A stretch of DNA of 64,000 bases from Polydactylus sextarius (lineage: Eukaryota > Chordata > Actinopteri > Polynemidae). The stretch covers positions 12,742,827-12,806,826 of the forward strand of contig CM028928.1 of assembly GCA_016801845.1 (NCBI GenBank). The letters are read 5' to 3'. The first letter of the stretch is position 1, and every line of letters starts with the position of its first letter. The position numbers and the translations under genes are program-made. The notes beneath the pieces are model-generated. The model did no database searches and was not told the DNA's origin. It worked only from the letters and a program-made list of their open reading frames with translations. Shown in pieces: positions 38,401 through 47,958 of the stretch.

Positions 38401-41400
38401 CTATAACAACTTCTAACAATTCTACAACTTCTAACAGTTCCACAGCAACTACTAGCAATTCCACAACAACTACCAATCCTGCAACAACTTCTAACAGTTC
38501 CACAAATGACAATTCCACAACGACTTCTAACAGATCAAAAACTACCAATTCCACACCAACTTCTAACACTTTCACAACAGCTTCTAATAATATTACTACA
38601 GCTCCTAACTATTCCACAACAACTTCTGACAGTTACACAACAACAACTTCTAACAATTCCAAAACGACTACCAATTTCGCACCAATTTCTCACAGTTCCA
38701 TAAGAACTTCTAATAATTCCACAGCAACATTGAATAATTCTGCAGCAGATAAGAATGTAACTACAGTTCCTAACATTTCCACAACAAATTCTAACAATTC
38801 CACAACACATAATAAGGTAAATACAACTGCTAACAATTCCACAACTTCTAACAATTCTACAATGGATAACAGTGTAACTGCAACTCCTAACAATTACACA
38901 GCAACATCTAACAATTCTATAACAGATAGGAAAGCAACTACAGTTCCTAACAACTTCACAACATTTTCTAACAATCCCACAACAGCCCTTAAAAATTCTA
39001 CAACAGATAATAATGTAACTACAGCTTCTAACAATTCCATTAAAGATAACAATGTTACTACAGTCCCTAACAATTCCACAACAGCTTCTCACAAAGCCAC
39101 AACACCCTCTAACAATTCCACAACAACTTCTAACAATTCCACAACAGATAACTATGTAACTACAGTTCCTAACAGTTTTAAATCAACTTTTAACGGTTCT
39201 GCAACAACATCTGACAGTTCCACAACAACTTCTAACAATTCCACAGCAACATTGAACAATTTTGCAGGAGATAAGAATGTAACTACAGTTCCTAACAGTT
39301 CCACAACAAATTCTAACAATTCCACAACAGGTGATAAGGTAAATACAGCTTCTAACAATTCCACTAAAGATAACAATGTTACTAAAGTCCCTAATAATTC
39401 CACAACAGCTTCCCACAAAGCCACAACGACCTCTAACAATTCAACAACAAATTCTAAAAATTCCACAACAGACAACAATGTAACTACAGTTGCTAACAGT
39501 TTTAAACCAACTTTTAACAGTTCCACAACAACAACTGACAGTTCCACAACAACTTCTAATAATTCCATAACAACTTCTAACAATTCCACAACAGGTGATA
39601 ACATAACTACAGGTCCTAACAGTTCCACAACATCTTCTAACAATTCCACAGCAGATAAGAAAGTAACCACAACTCTTAATGACTTCACAACAATTTCTAA
39701 CAATCCCACAACAGCTCGTAACAATTCCACAACAGATAGTAATGTGACCACAACTGCTAACAATTCCACAACTTCAAAAAATTCTACAACAGATAATGAT
39801 GCAACTACAACTTCAAATAAGTTCACTACAGATAACAATGTAACTACGGTCCCTAATAATTCCACTACAGCTTCTAACAATTTCACAACAGTTTCTAACA
39901 ATTCCACAATGATTTTTACCAATTCAACAACAAAGTCTTACACTTCTACAGCACACCTTAAGCACCTGAGTAATAATGTAACTGCAACGCCTAACAATTC
40001 CATAATGAATAGTAATATAACTACAGCTCCTTACAAATCTACAACAGATCACAATGTAGCTACAACACCTAAAGACTCCTCAATCCTCACAGTAACCCCT
40101 GCAGTGACTACTACTGTACCTTCTAACATAACCACAGCATCCATCAGGGACACACAACAGCTCACAACTGCTCCTTATAAAAACAAATCTGTTTCTACCA
40201 CCTCTTCAAAAGTTAATGACATTTTAGCCAATGCAACAACATTCACAGCAAACTCCACCATAGACAATATGGCCACTGTTACTAACACCATCACCAAACC
40301 CACAACAAGTCCACTGAGCAACCAGAACACAAATCATACAACAGTGAGAGTGACTTACAGCATCACAACATCCAACAAAAATAAGACTAACCCTACCCTG
40401 AAGTCATCTGAAAGCAGCCTAACCACTGGTTTCAACACAACAACTGAAAAAACAGAGGTCAGTTTGACAACTGCAGCAGCTATTACTTCTTTTAATCATA
40501 TTACTACAACTTCAGCCACAGCCACAGCCAATGATGCTACTGCTACTACACATAGCCCACATCTAACACAGACTGACAGCACTACTGTTAAGGGGTCCTT
40601 AACTTCTACAACAACTCTACAAACCACCACCCACACCAAAACAACTACAACCACAACCAAGACCACAGCTAAAACTACAACTGAAACCACCACGAAAACC
40701 ACCACTGCTGCAACTACACCTGGCCAAATTCCTACCCAGATTAACAACACAACTGTTAAGGGGTCTGGAATTTCAACAACTCTCCCGACCACCACCCTTA
40801 CCACCAAAACCACAACACTGGCTGGTATGTAAAGCTCAGGATCTATTTTTTTTATCATTAGGTTGAATGCAATTGTGGTGGTAGCTGGTAAACTGTGCAG
40901 TATGCATGGTATAGACCTACATTTTGATCAGCTAGTGCTTTTTAAAGAACATAATTATGTGTGGTACAACTATTACATACCTAAACTTTGGTTAACTTGA
41001 TTTTCTGTACTATTTTCTCACTACTTCCAAATCTACTACAGAGACAACACAAAGCCAAGAGGCACAGGAGGCACAAGCAAACCAGCTGCTGGATCAAACA
41101 CAGAATGTGACCCATCTTAGCTCTGCTCAGGTAGATAAAATGTTAGCATGAAAAACATTAGAATGGCACTCAGTAGACTGTGTACCTCTCCATAGATTTC
41201 TGTTAGATTTCTGTAGTTTAAGTATTGACAGAACAGATATTCAGATTACCACAAAATAAATAAATAATAATAAATAAAATAAATAATAAATCTATCTAAA
41301 ACACAAACACAGTTACAGAAGTAGATACACTGGCTTTGAGTAAAAGTGAGGCTCTGTATGTTTGTGTTCTGTTTGTGTTGCAGGTGGAGCAGTTGGTGGG

Positions 41401-41552
41401 GCAATTGGAGAATCTTCTAGACGGCCCCACCGTCTCTGAGGAAGTTGGACAAAAAGCCATCAGTGTCATCAGCAACCTAATGGAGGGTGACTCAGCAGCC
41501 CTCTCTACATCTGCTAATAGGTAAAATTCACCCACATATATGCCCATACTCA

Positions 41553-41593
<41 letters not shown>

Positions 41594-44500
41594 CCACATA
41601 TATTCATGATGTTCACACATGTGCATGATTTTTCCAAAAATGTTTTGTCAACTTTCCCAGGTTGATTCAATTTGTGGATAATGTGGGTCTTAAGCTGGCT
41701 GTCAGTGGTGATAGAGGAATCCTGTCTTCAAAATCCCTGGTTCTGGCAGTCAGGAAGGTGGACGGAACCAATTTTCCAACAACATCTGTTGACATCTTTA
41801 ACACTAATAATGTGCAGGTAGCACCATTATGTTTTTTTCAGGTGCAAAAGACTGAACTCTTGTAGCAACCATTCATTTTCATTTTGGTGTTTTCAGTTCC
41901 GTGCTCTCAGCACATCCCGAAGAAAGAGGTCAGGTTCTGCTCTGGGGTCTGTATTCTTGCCCTCCAGCCTCACTGCAGGCCTTAATCCCGAGCAGCAGCA
42001 AGAAGCGAACAGAGTGCAATTTACTTTCTACACCAAAAGCATATTTTTCCAGGTGCTTTCCCACTGTCACCTCCAGATTTGTTGGCGTTTGTTTCCTTTT
42101 TATTATTATGTGTTCAATTATTAATAACTGTATTTTATAAAAATGTTTTCATGAACGATACTCTCTATTTCCCTCTTTTGCAGGATGCAGCATTGAATAA
42201 CAACACTCTTGTCAGTCCAGTTGTAGGCTCCAGTGTTGCTAATTTGTCAATAAGCAACTTGTCTGAAGACATTCGATTTACCATTCAAAACATCAACCCT
42301 GTAAATGTGAGTGTATATAGAAAAGTCAAGATTACACTATTACCCAGGGTAGTCTTGACTGTTATCTGTTATTTATTTAAAGAATCACACCTCAATTAAA
42401 TGTTGCTAACATTTTGATGGTAAAATGAAAAAGGTGGCTGAAAACACTGTCTATCCATAGTTTATTGGTAGCCTTTTATTATTTACTATTTATTATAAGG
42501 ATCCCTTTGTAAAAAGTATGTAGCAAATAAATTGCACTTCCTGGTCTTCCCAAATTATAAACTCATAACATTGTAAATACAGAACAAGACTATAATAACA
42601 GTGAAACCTCTTGACATTTACAAAAATAAAAGTTTTCATGTTCATTGTAAATTATCTACAAATAAATCTGGATATATCTGCAAAAGATTACTCAAAGTTT
42701 GCTCTTGGTTTGCAGGGAAACTTTGTTGCCTCTTGTGTATTCTGGGACTTCACATTGAATGGTGGGTACATGAATGTCAAATTGAGTTGGTTAAGAACCA
42801 AAGTGCCACCAGTGTGAATTTTCCTGTTGTTTAGGTGGAGGAGGAGGCTGGAGTTCTTCTGGCTGCTTTGTTGTCAATGCCACAGCGGAAGAAACAATCT
42901 GCAGCTGCAACCATCTCACTTCATTTGCAGTCCTGCTGGTATAAGTGTCTCTGTATTTGTATTCTTGTTTGTTTGTATGCACATGATCTACTGGCAATAA
43001 TTTTATTGATATAGCATTTTTTAAACAATCATTTACATTACAAGTTGATAAAGTGAATAAATTGAATTGCATGCGAGGAGAAGAGATTTTAGTGAATCAT
43101 TCCACATTATTTCAGAAAGAAACAGCATTCAGTTTTAAAATATGTGTTTACTGTTTTCTATATTCTGTACTCTGTCCTCCATGCAGGATTTGTCCAGAGA
43201 AGGCATAACTGACCGTCAGCAGGCACAAGTTCTTACTTTCATCTCCTACATCGGCTGTGGAATCTCTGCTATTTTTCTTGCCGTCACCTTATTGACATAC
43301 CTTTTATTTGAGTGAGAGTTTTTTTTTCTCTTTTCAAAGCCATATTGTAAAAATCTACACATTACAAAGTGCACCAAGTACTCTACCACTACTCATTCAG
43401 CTAAATTAACTCTCTTTGTAGAAAACTGCTACGAGATATTCCTGCTAAGATCCTAGTCCAGCTCTGCTTTTCCCTCCTCTTTCTCAACTTGGTGTTCATG
43501 CTGGATGGATGGCTGGCAATCTATCCGTCAACCGGGCTGTGTATCAGCACCGCCTTCTTCCTACACTACTTCCTGCTGACAACATTCACCTGGGCTGGCC
43601 TGGAGGCGCTGCACATGTACCTGAGTATTGTCCAGGTGTTCACTCCTTACCTGAGCAGATACATGCTCAAGTTCACAATAATGGGCTGGGGTAGGTACAA
43701 ACCGGAACTCGAAAATGTTATTACATCACCAAACATTGTCATTTAAATATTAAGTATTTAAGAGGGTAACTTTACTTCGGTCTGATAAAGTAAATAGTTT
43801 TGTTAATTTTTTTTTTTTTTTTTTTTATGTTTGCAGGCATTCCTCTTATCGTTGTGGTCATTATAATAGCAGTAGACAAAGACAACTATGGTCTGGTTAC
43901 ATATGGAAAATACACAGATGGAACTACAGATGACTTGTAAGTTGCACTTAAATCCTCAGTTGGTACATTTTTTATTGTTGTATTTTTCTTTCATCCAAAT
44001 GTTTTTCTAAACAGGGCTTAGTAGAAAAAGTACTGCAAATCTTTCCCTACAGCGAATGTTATTATCCTTGAGTCTTCCTTTTTCTTCTTCCTTTTTCCAT
44101 TGCTGCATACTTAGGGGCATCCCTGCCACCTACAGATAATTAGACTTCTGTTAAACCATCGAACAAATCTATACCAGGTTTCCATATACAGAAGATATTG
44201 ACATCTCCATATTGCTATTACAAGTTAATAGAGAGCCTTCTTCAGCCATACTGTGCTCTGTCTATGGTTTTGACACATTCAGCCGAAATCTGCATTTGTT
44301 ACTCTTGTCTGTATTTGTTAGATTTTTTCTTGCTCAAATAGTTTGAATAGGCCTTTCACATTCATGAATTGACTTTTTGATTGAATTCATTATTAAATGT
44401 GGCAAAAGTCTATTACTGCCAGGGTTTTTGGATTGTGTATATAAATGTGTACTTTTCCTTTACTTCATACACCTGAATCTGGTTTGAAGTGACCTTCCAT

Positions 44501-45663
44501 AAGTTATGTTGCAACCCCCCAGCAACCTCCTAAAAACACCCCACGAACCACACAAAACATTCAATCAATACACTTACCGTGTCATGTTGAACACAGGGAA
44601 CAGCATAGCAACAAGCTAGGAATGTGTGACCAAGCATTTGGCAAAAGCCTGCCATACACTGGGTAATGCAAGCTTCACAAGGAGTCTGACAAGTTTCTAG
44701 CTGTTAATATATTTCTACTTCTGTATGTGTCTTTTTGTAGCTGTTGGCTGCGTAACAACACTGCCTTCTACGTGGGTGTGGTGGCCTACTTCCTCCTTAT
44801 CTTTGTTCTTTGCCTGCTGGTCTTCATTGTTGTTATGGTTCAGCTCACCCGGATCAAAAAGCAGAACCCTCAGAACCGGCCTCCTAACCGCGGAGTGATG
44901 ACTGACATGCGCAGCATTGCTGGCCTCATCATCCTGCTTGGACTGACTTGGGGTTTTGCTCTGTTTGCATGGGGACCTCTCTACTTACCCTTTGTTTACC
45001 TTTTCTCCATATTTAACTCCCTGCAAGGTAAGAACGGCATGAATCTGCATCAGAATCAGAAAACATGATTCAAAGTGGAATCAGGTTATCGATATTGCCC
45101 CAACTGTAACATACAAACATATTCAAAATGCTTTTTTTGGTTTTTTTTTCTTCACAATTTAACTTGTCCTGTATAGGATTCCTTGTCTTTGTTTTCCACT
45201 GTGCTGTAAAGGAAAATGTCCACAGGCAGTGGAGGACTCATCTCTGCTGTGGCAGATTACGATTGGCTGAAAACTCAGGTGAACAAATCTGTTCCAATCA
45301 ACTACTTTAATATTATTATAAATGGGTGTAAATATTATCTACCTTGTAATACCCCTCTACAGACTGGAGTCGTACAGCCACCCAGACCACCAAGAATCCG
45401 TTGGGCAACACGATAAGGGCCTCAGCTCCTTCTTTTGTCTCTCGAAGCTCTTCTGTCAGCAATGGAACCAATAGCAGTGGTATACAATTTGTACACACTT
45501 GTAAATACGCACCCACACAATAGTACTATTAATTATAATAACATATTGTTTCTCCACAGTGGGCTCTGTGTTTGCAGACAGTGGAATATCTGAAGGCTCC
45601 AGCGGTGATGTTGTCCTCAATGAGCTCCACAGACAGAACCTGACACCGCAAGATGTTGCCTGA
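21942..45663 (+). CDS. adgrg4: Adhesion G protein-coupled receptor G4 (GPR112-like), 35 exons traced
   Basis: Traced exons: 21942-22267, 22519-22777, 23078-23137, 23523-23567, 23675-23734, 24796-24948, 25081-25128, 25209-25282, 25856-25897, 25997-26034, 26140-26279, 27009-27117, 27192-27250, 27641-27688, 27881-27945, 28034-28080, 28244-28277, 28369-28403, 28550-28677, 28764-28881, 29715-40824, 41042-41130, 41384-41520, 41661-41817, 41897-42052, 42184-42306, 42716-42761, 42835-42938, 43187-43311, 43422-43690, 43837-43936, 44741-45027, 45177-45278, 45363-45479, 45560-45663. About 4970 codons without the signal peptide; human ADGRG4 is about 3080 aa. A pentraxin head plus giant mucin stalk plus GAIN-7TM is the ADGRG4 layout; ADGRG2 lacks pentraxin and ADGRG6 has CUB. 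Splice phases agree throughout except inside exon 29715-40824, which carries three frameshifting deletions. The first exon's 5' edge is uncertain. Confidence 0.87.
22519..22777 (+). CDS. adgrg4: adgrg4 pentraxin/LamG exon 2
   Basis: Encodes VDGRIVAERTVIAQAIPPSG, then SLWLGCHPREGPQG, GEVELYLFRMWADLDDHGLC and GTVIGWNTQYWGV. The order DG, then GxVxLYxFRxW, then C and the xGxVIGWN block is the C-terminal half of pentraxin domains. In ADGRG4 this domain forms the far tip of the receptor. Donor gtgaga, phase 1. Confidence 0.85.
23078..23137 (+). CDS. adgrg4: adgrg4 polybasic microexon
   Basis: A 60-nt phase 1-1 exon reading KHRRLRRSARKRRHVRRNAS: 11 Arg/Lys in 20 residues. It contains RxxR and RKRR patterns of the kind recognised by furin-like convertases, directly after the pentraxin head. 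The exon is symmetrical, so it could be skipped without changing frame. Splice sites are cttgtag and gtgact. Confidence 0.72.
23202..23409. mobile_element. Tc1-type MITE in adgrg4 intron
   Basis: The left end CATCCATCAGCCATAAACAT and the right end, read inward, CACCAATCAGCCACAATAT form an inverted repeat flanked by TA at 23200-23201 and 23410-23411. The ends match the ATCAGCCATAACATTA termini of a Tc1-like family common in fish. At 208 bp it has no transposase. A (GATA)n tract follows at about 23450-23481. Confidence 0.75.
23523..24948 (+). CDS. adgrg4: adgrg4 Ser/Thr-rich linker exons (three)
   Basis: Three exons, 23523-23567, 23675-23734 and 24796-24948 (45, 60 and 153 nt), all phase 1-1. 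They encode AITTSAFERLFPSQL, GTLTVYPSVTSSTSESSQAI and a longer stretch from GTSDHTTTANTISPTVWSTS to MSPVKSLPANQTTW. They are Ser/Thr/Pro-rich and probably O-glycosylated, linking the pentraxin head to the Cys-rich modules. Being symmetrical, each is a candidate for alternative splicing. Exon calls rest on splice sites and phase; homology of the two small ones is weak. Confidence 0.65.
24393..24480 (+). repeat. tRNA-derived SINE fragment
   Basis: The ctcaggaggtggaacagc / agttggtggtttgattccc arrangement matches RNA polymerase III A-box and B-box sequences at the usual spacing. The same repeat occurs twice near 53.2-53.6 kb. Intronic, partial. Confidence 0.55.
25081..27250 (+). CDS. adgrg4: adgrg4 Cys-rich SEA-like module A (seven exons)
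   Basis: Exons 25081-25128, 25209-25282, 25856-25897, 25997-26034, 26140-26279, 27009-27117 and 27192-27250. Key segments in order: VNCNISQLCSNT; DVYFWMLISVEAKNNNVTEQ; ALNAFCCEGKNTTQ; VIELTCSEKHNIR; NTTCGLMLWLSHAVSACDLQ; GRTVCEGLNSSGNFVKC; CSIIEHNYINPTPKPTNSCR. The pattern of a first hydrophobic strand, a helix, then 'hxLxC' and 'Cxhhhxhs..hxxCxL' fits an alpha/beta SEA-like fold with disulphides; the fold is inferred. Exon sizes and phases are mirrored by the next seven exons. Confidence 0.72.
27641..28881 (+). CDS. adgrg4: adgrg4 Cys-rich SEA-like module B (seven exons)
   Basis: Exons 27641-27688, 27881-27945, 28034-28080, 28244-28277, 28369-28403, 28550-28677 and 28764-28881. Segments: RETAHFCDCTAFCNSA; NQFFAIRINISKPPYDIEFL; LLSQLRGANMCTSGSG; SSCEEISKYYQ; GVHLKCHGTQQR; LYSCMVILEMSGSINACQL; VMCGPPGSYVHDLLE with SDVCPPDLTLLKC. 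Same order of strand, helix and cysteines as module A. Several exons are only 34-48 nt, yet phases join exactly. The last codon is split (TG/T, Cys) across the intron into the giant exon. Confidence 0.75.
29715..40824 (+). CDS. adgrg4: adgrg4 giant mucin-like exon (frame broken three times)
   Basis: A single 11,110-nt exon between ttttcatag and donor gtatgt. It starts CETNETLAVLLNDSCEMAPL, then is almost entirely Ser, Thr and Asn in approximate heptads such as TTTSNSS and TTTSNNS. Nearly every Asn lies in an N-x-S/T sequon, and the Ser/Thr density suits O-glycans, so this should be a very long, heavily glycosylated extracellular stalk. Three sections: irregular repeats to about 34.4 kb, the 489-bp higher-order array (34.4-38.2 kb), and NNSTTDNNVTTVPNNST-type repeats to about 40.0 kb followed by Thr/Lys-rich TTTKTTT near the end. 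The open frames are 29716-31650, about 31.6-34.8 kb and about 35.3-40.8 kb, in three different frames. Entry and exit phases are compatible only if the three deletions (5, 1 and 1 nt) are discounted. Confidence 0.85.
34385..38222 (+). repeat. adgrg4: 489-bp higher-order tandem repeat array
   Basis: The marker 'ccaaaatgtttaacagttcc' recurs with its ATG at 34598, 35086, 35574, 36063, 36552, 37041, 37530 and 38019. Spacings are 488, 488, 489, 489, 489, 489 and 489 bp. Each unit encodes 163 residues and is itself built from degenerate 21-bp (heptad) units. Copies differ at only a few positions, for example one TCT/CCT change near 36510. I count 24 N-glycosylation sequons per unit. More diverged relatives lie at 33.9-34.4 kb. 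Confidence 0.93.
41042..42306 (+). CDS. adgrg4: adgrg4 GAIN domain, N-terminal and central exons
   Basis: Exons 41042-41130, 41384-41520, 41661-41817, 41897-42052 and 42184-42306. Segments: AQANQLLDQTQNVTHLSSAQ; VEQLVGQLENLLDGPTVSEE; AISVISNLMEGDSAALSTSA; LIQFVDNVGLKLAVSGDRGI; RALSTSRRKRSGSALGSVFL; NRVQFTFYTKSIFFQ; ISNLSEDIRFTIQNINPVN. The helical GAIN-A part comes first, followed by GAIN-B strands. The SRRKRS motif is a possible convertase site. Phases join without gaps. A TA microsatellite lies between the second and third exons (about 41555-41591). Confidence 0.88.
42716..42938 (+). CDS. adgrg4: adgrg4 GPS exons (autoproteolysis site)
   Basis: Exons 42716-42761 and 42835-42938. They encode ASCVFWDFTLN, GGGGGWSSSGCFV and ETICSCNHLTSFAVLL. 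This is a complete GPCR proteolysis site: four cysteines, conserved tryptophans, and HL/T at the expected cleavage point. Autocleavage between Leu and Thr would expose TSFAVLL as the tethered (Stachel) agonist. Family knowledge says the two parts remain non-covalently joined. The small first exon is 46 nt and splits a Gly codon. Confidence 0.92.
43187..45027 (+). CDS. adgrg4: adgrg4 seven-transmembrane exons
   Basis: Exons 43187-43311, 43422-43690, 43837-43936 and 44741-45027. TM1: ISYIGCGISAIFLAVTLLTY. TM2: ILVQLCFSLLFLNLVFML. TM3 carries the adhesion-GPCR signature TTFTWAGLEALHMYLS. TM4: FTIMGWG with IPLIVVVIIIAV. ECL2 ends DFCWLRNNTAFY. TM5: VVAYFLLIFVLCLLVFIVVM. TM6: LIILLGLTWGFALFAWGP. 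TM7 begins LPFVYLFSIFNSLQ and continues in the next exon. All motifs fit group VIII (ADGRG) receptors that couple to heterotrimeric G proteins. Confidence 0.93.
45177..45663 (+). CDS. adgrg4: adgrg4 TM7 end and cytoplasmic tail
   Basis: Exons 45177-45278, 45363-45479 and 45560-45663. They encode GFLVFVFHCAVKENVHRQW (end of TM7 and helix 8), a basic Cys-containing stretch (THLCCGRLRLAENS) with possible palmitoylation cysteines, a Ser/Thr-rich middle (PSFVSRSSSVSNGTNSS) and the end SSGDVVLNELHRQNLTPQDV then Ala and stop TGA at 45661-45663. Confidence 0.92.
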
Positions 45664-46285
45664 TCACAGTGTTAAGCGTTAATTTGTGATGGCAGCAATT
45701 ATCCAGTCCAGGAAAACTGAGAGGACGCGCAGATATCAGGTATCTCCTGCCAATCAAGTAAACAACAAACAAACATAAGACTTAGTCACAGTAGTGCGTA
45801 CTTTAAGAAATCAAATTACAAGATGATGGTTTTAAAGAAGAGAAGTGAGACTGAAGTACCTGAAGTAAAAAGTGTTACACTGACAGTAAAGTATGTAAAA
45901 GAGAGAAATGATGTAAGAGACTTGTTATAAGCAGTAAGTGTACAGTAGGTGTCTATTTGACTGAATAATTTCACTGTTATAGTTGAAACTATGCAGACTA
46001 CAAAAATCATTTCAAAGCTCTTATTGTAAACCTTAAGTATGATATTGATATTATTTTTAAGTCTGCAAGAATGGCTTGTTAAGGAAGTAGTTTCATTTAT
46101 TAGCAGCCTAGAACAGTCTTTGTCAAAGTTATATTCTGACTGCTATGATAATTTTTTTTCTGTTATGTTTTTTTTTTTGTTAGATTTTTGTTTTTTATGA
46201 TGAGAAATGTGCATACTTCCAGATTTTATAATGCTGCACTGACTGTTGCCTTTATATTTTCAATAAAATGTTACTTTCCACTTTT
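45664..46285 (+). other. adgrg4: adgrg4 3' UTR with poly(A) signal
   Basis: AATAAA at 46262-46267, about 600 bp past the stop, followed by a TG-rich stretch (tcctgtgtatgtaggggtg). No open frame of interest. Confidence 0.65.
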
Positions 46286-47892
46286 GATATCCTGTGTATG
46301 TAGGGGTGATAAAAACATTTGTGAATGGTCTCTACCCTATAAACTATGTAAGATGGATTGATGGAAAATGAACACATTTTGTTTGTACAAATTTGATTTT
46401 TATCAATTTGTAGAAGAGAATTTGAGTGAATATTCTCCTTTAATGTTAGGCATCATTTTATTTTGCTACATTGCATTTGATGTAAGTTTGCTGTATTCTG
46501 TATAAGAAGAAAAAAAAAAAGACCAGCACTCATACAATCTCAGTCTGTGAAGGTCAAGAATAGCTGGCTATTAAGAGTTAAAATCTCAGAATGGTGTAAC
46601 TTAAAATTGTTTCAGTGATTATTATAAATCAATTTTGTTCCTGAATCCAAAGCTTGGATGTGCAAATGAGAAATCTGTAAAACCACTTGAATTCTTGATA
46701 ATCAGTGTGTCTCAATAGCGTGTGGTGATTTTTATGGATTGAGCGATCCCGCCCACAAACTGCCCTCTCACTGTCCGATTCAGCCAATTACTGCACCAAT
46801 TAGAAAAATGGACCAGACTATGTGCCTATTTTTCTCTGTCTGGACATCTTCACCTTTCTTATTCTTCATGGCTTAAGAGGAAGTATTGGGATCATTCTTT
46901 TGAATTGACAGTGAAACATATCAAATGTGCAGTAGAGAAAAATATATATTGATATTGTTATATTCCTGTTCCAGCCACCATGTCAAATCAGATCTCTGGA
47001 ATGTATTTCTGAGACCCCTCTGTAAACGAGGAGCAAGTGACAAAATTGGATTACTTCATTTGTTCTGTGTGGACACAAAAAAATCTTCAGACTGGCTCCA
47101 GCCACAGTCACAAACATGTCTAGTTTCCAGGGACAATAGCTTACTATGACCACAAGAGAGCAATAAATTACAAGATGAATGCAAACAGGAAATATCAGAC
47201 ATCAGCACTATTGTCGTTTAAAATGTTGCTTGCTTTTAGTTAGTCAACAATTTTTTTGCCACAAAGTGTAATGGTGTCAATAGCTAAATTCTCCTAAAAC
47301 TCCTTCCTGACTCCCCTGTTATGATAATATTTAGGACCTTGTTCCACCATCAGAGAATCATAAATGACAGTACTCTGATTATCTTTGCCTTATATGCAAG
47401 GATGGCGATGCCAGACGATTTTCTTTGGGTTTTGCCGTAAATGGATTAAAGGGATTTTAATGCTAAATTGCTCTGTGTGGGTGACATTTATTTGGTGCCA
47501 GTTTAACCATTTACAACTAATTTTCATTCATAAACCAGCTGGCAGTACAAACTAATCTTCTTGGTCTGTGGTCTGTCACTCTTGAGTCCAATTTATTCTT
47601 CTGTGTGGAATACTATACTTATACTCCTATACTAAACTGATGTGCACCTCCCTAGAAATTCACTGCAACGAAAACTCTCCATTTTTATTGTCTCAAACAG
47701 ACAACAGATTGTCTCACCAGTGGTCATGAATACCACCTCCTCCAAACTTTTCTCTATTTTTCTGTTAAAGTAAAAGAAACAAATACTCACTTCTGACAAT
47801 GGCCCATTTCACATAATATCTATTAGGAATATTGACACATTATTGTGTAAATCACTTTCATGTTTTAGTGGTTTTTTTTTTTAAAAGTGGGG

Positions 47893-47896
<4 letters not shown>
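46286..47896. other. Intergenic, no gene seen
   Basis: AT-rich sequence without recognisable coding or RNA gene. It ends in a (TA)n tract at about 47897-47953. Confidence 0.7.
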
Positions 47897-47953
<57 letters not shown>

Positions 47954-47958
<5 letters not shown>

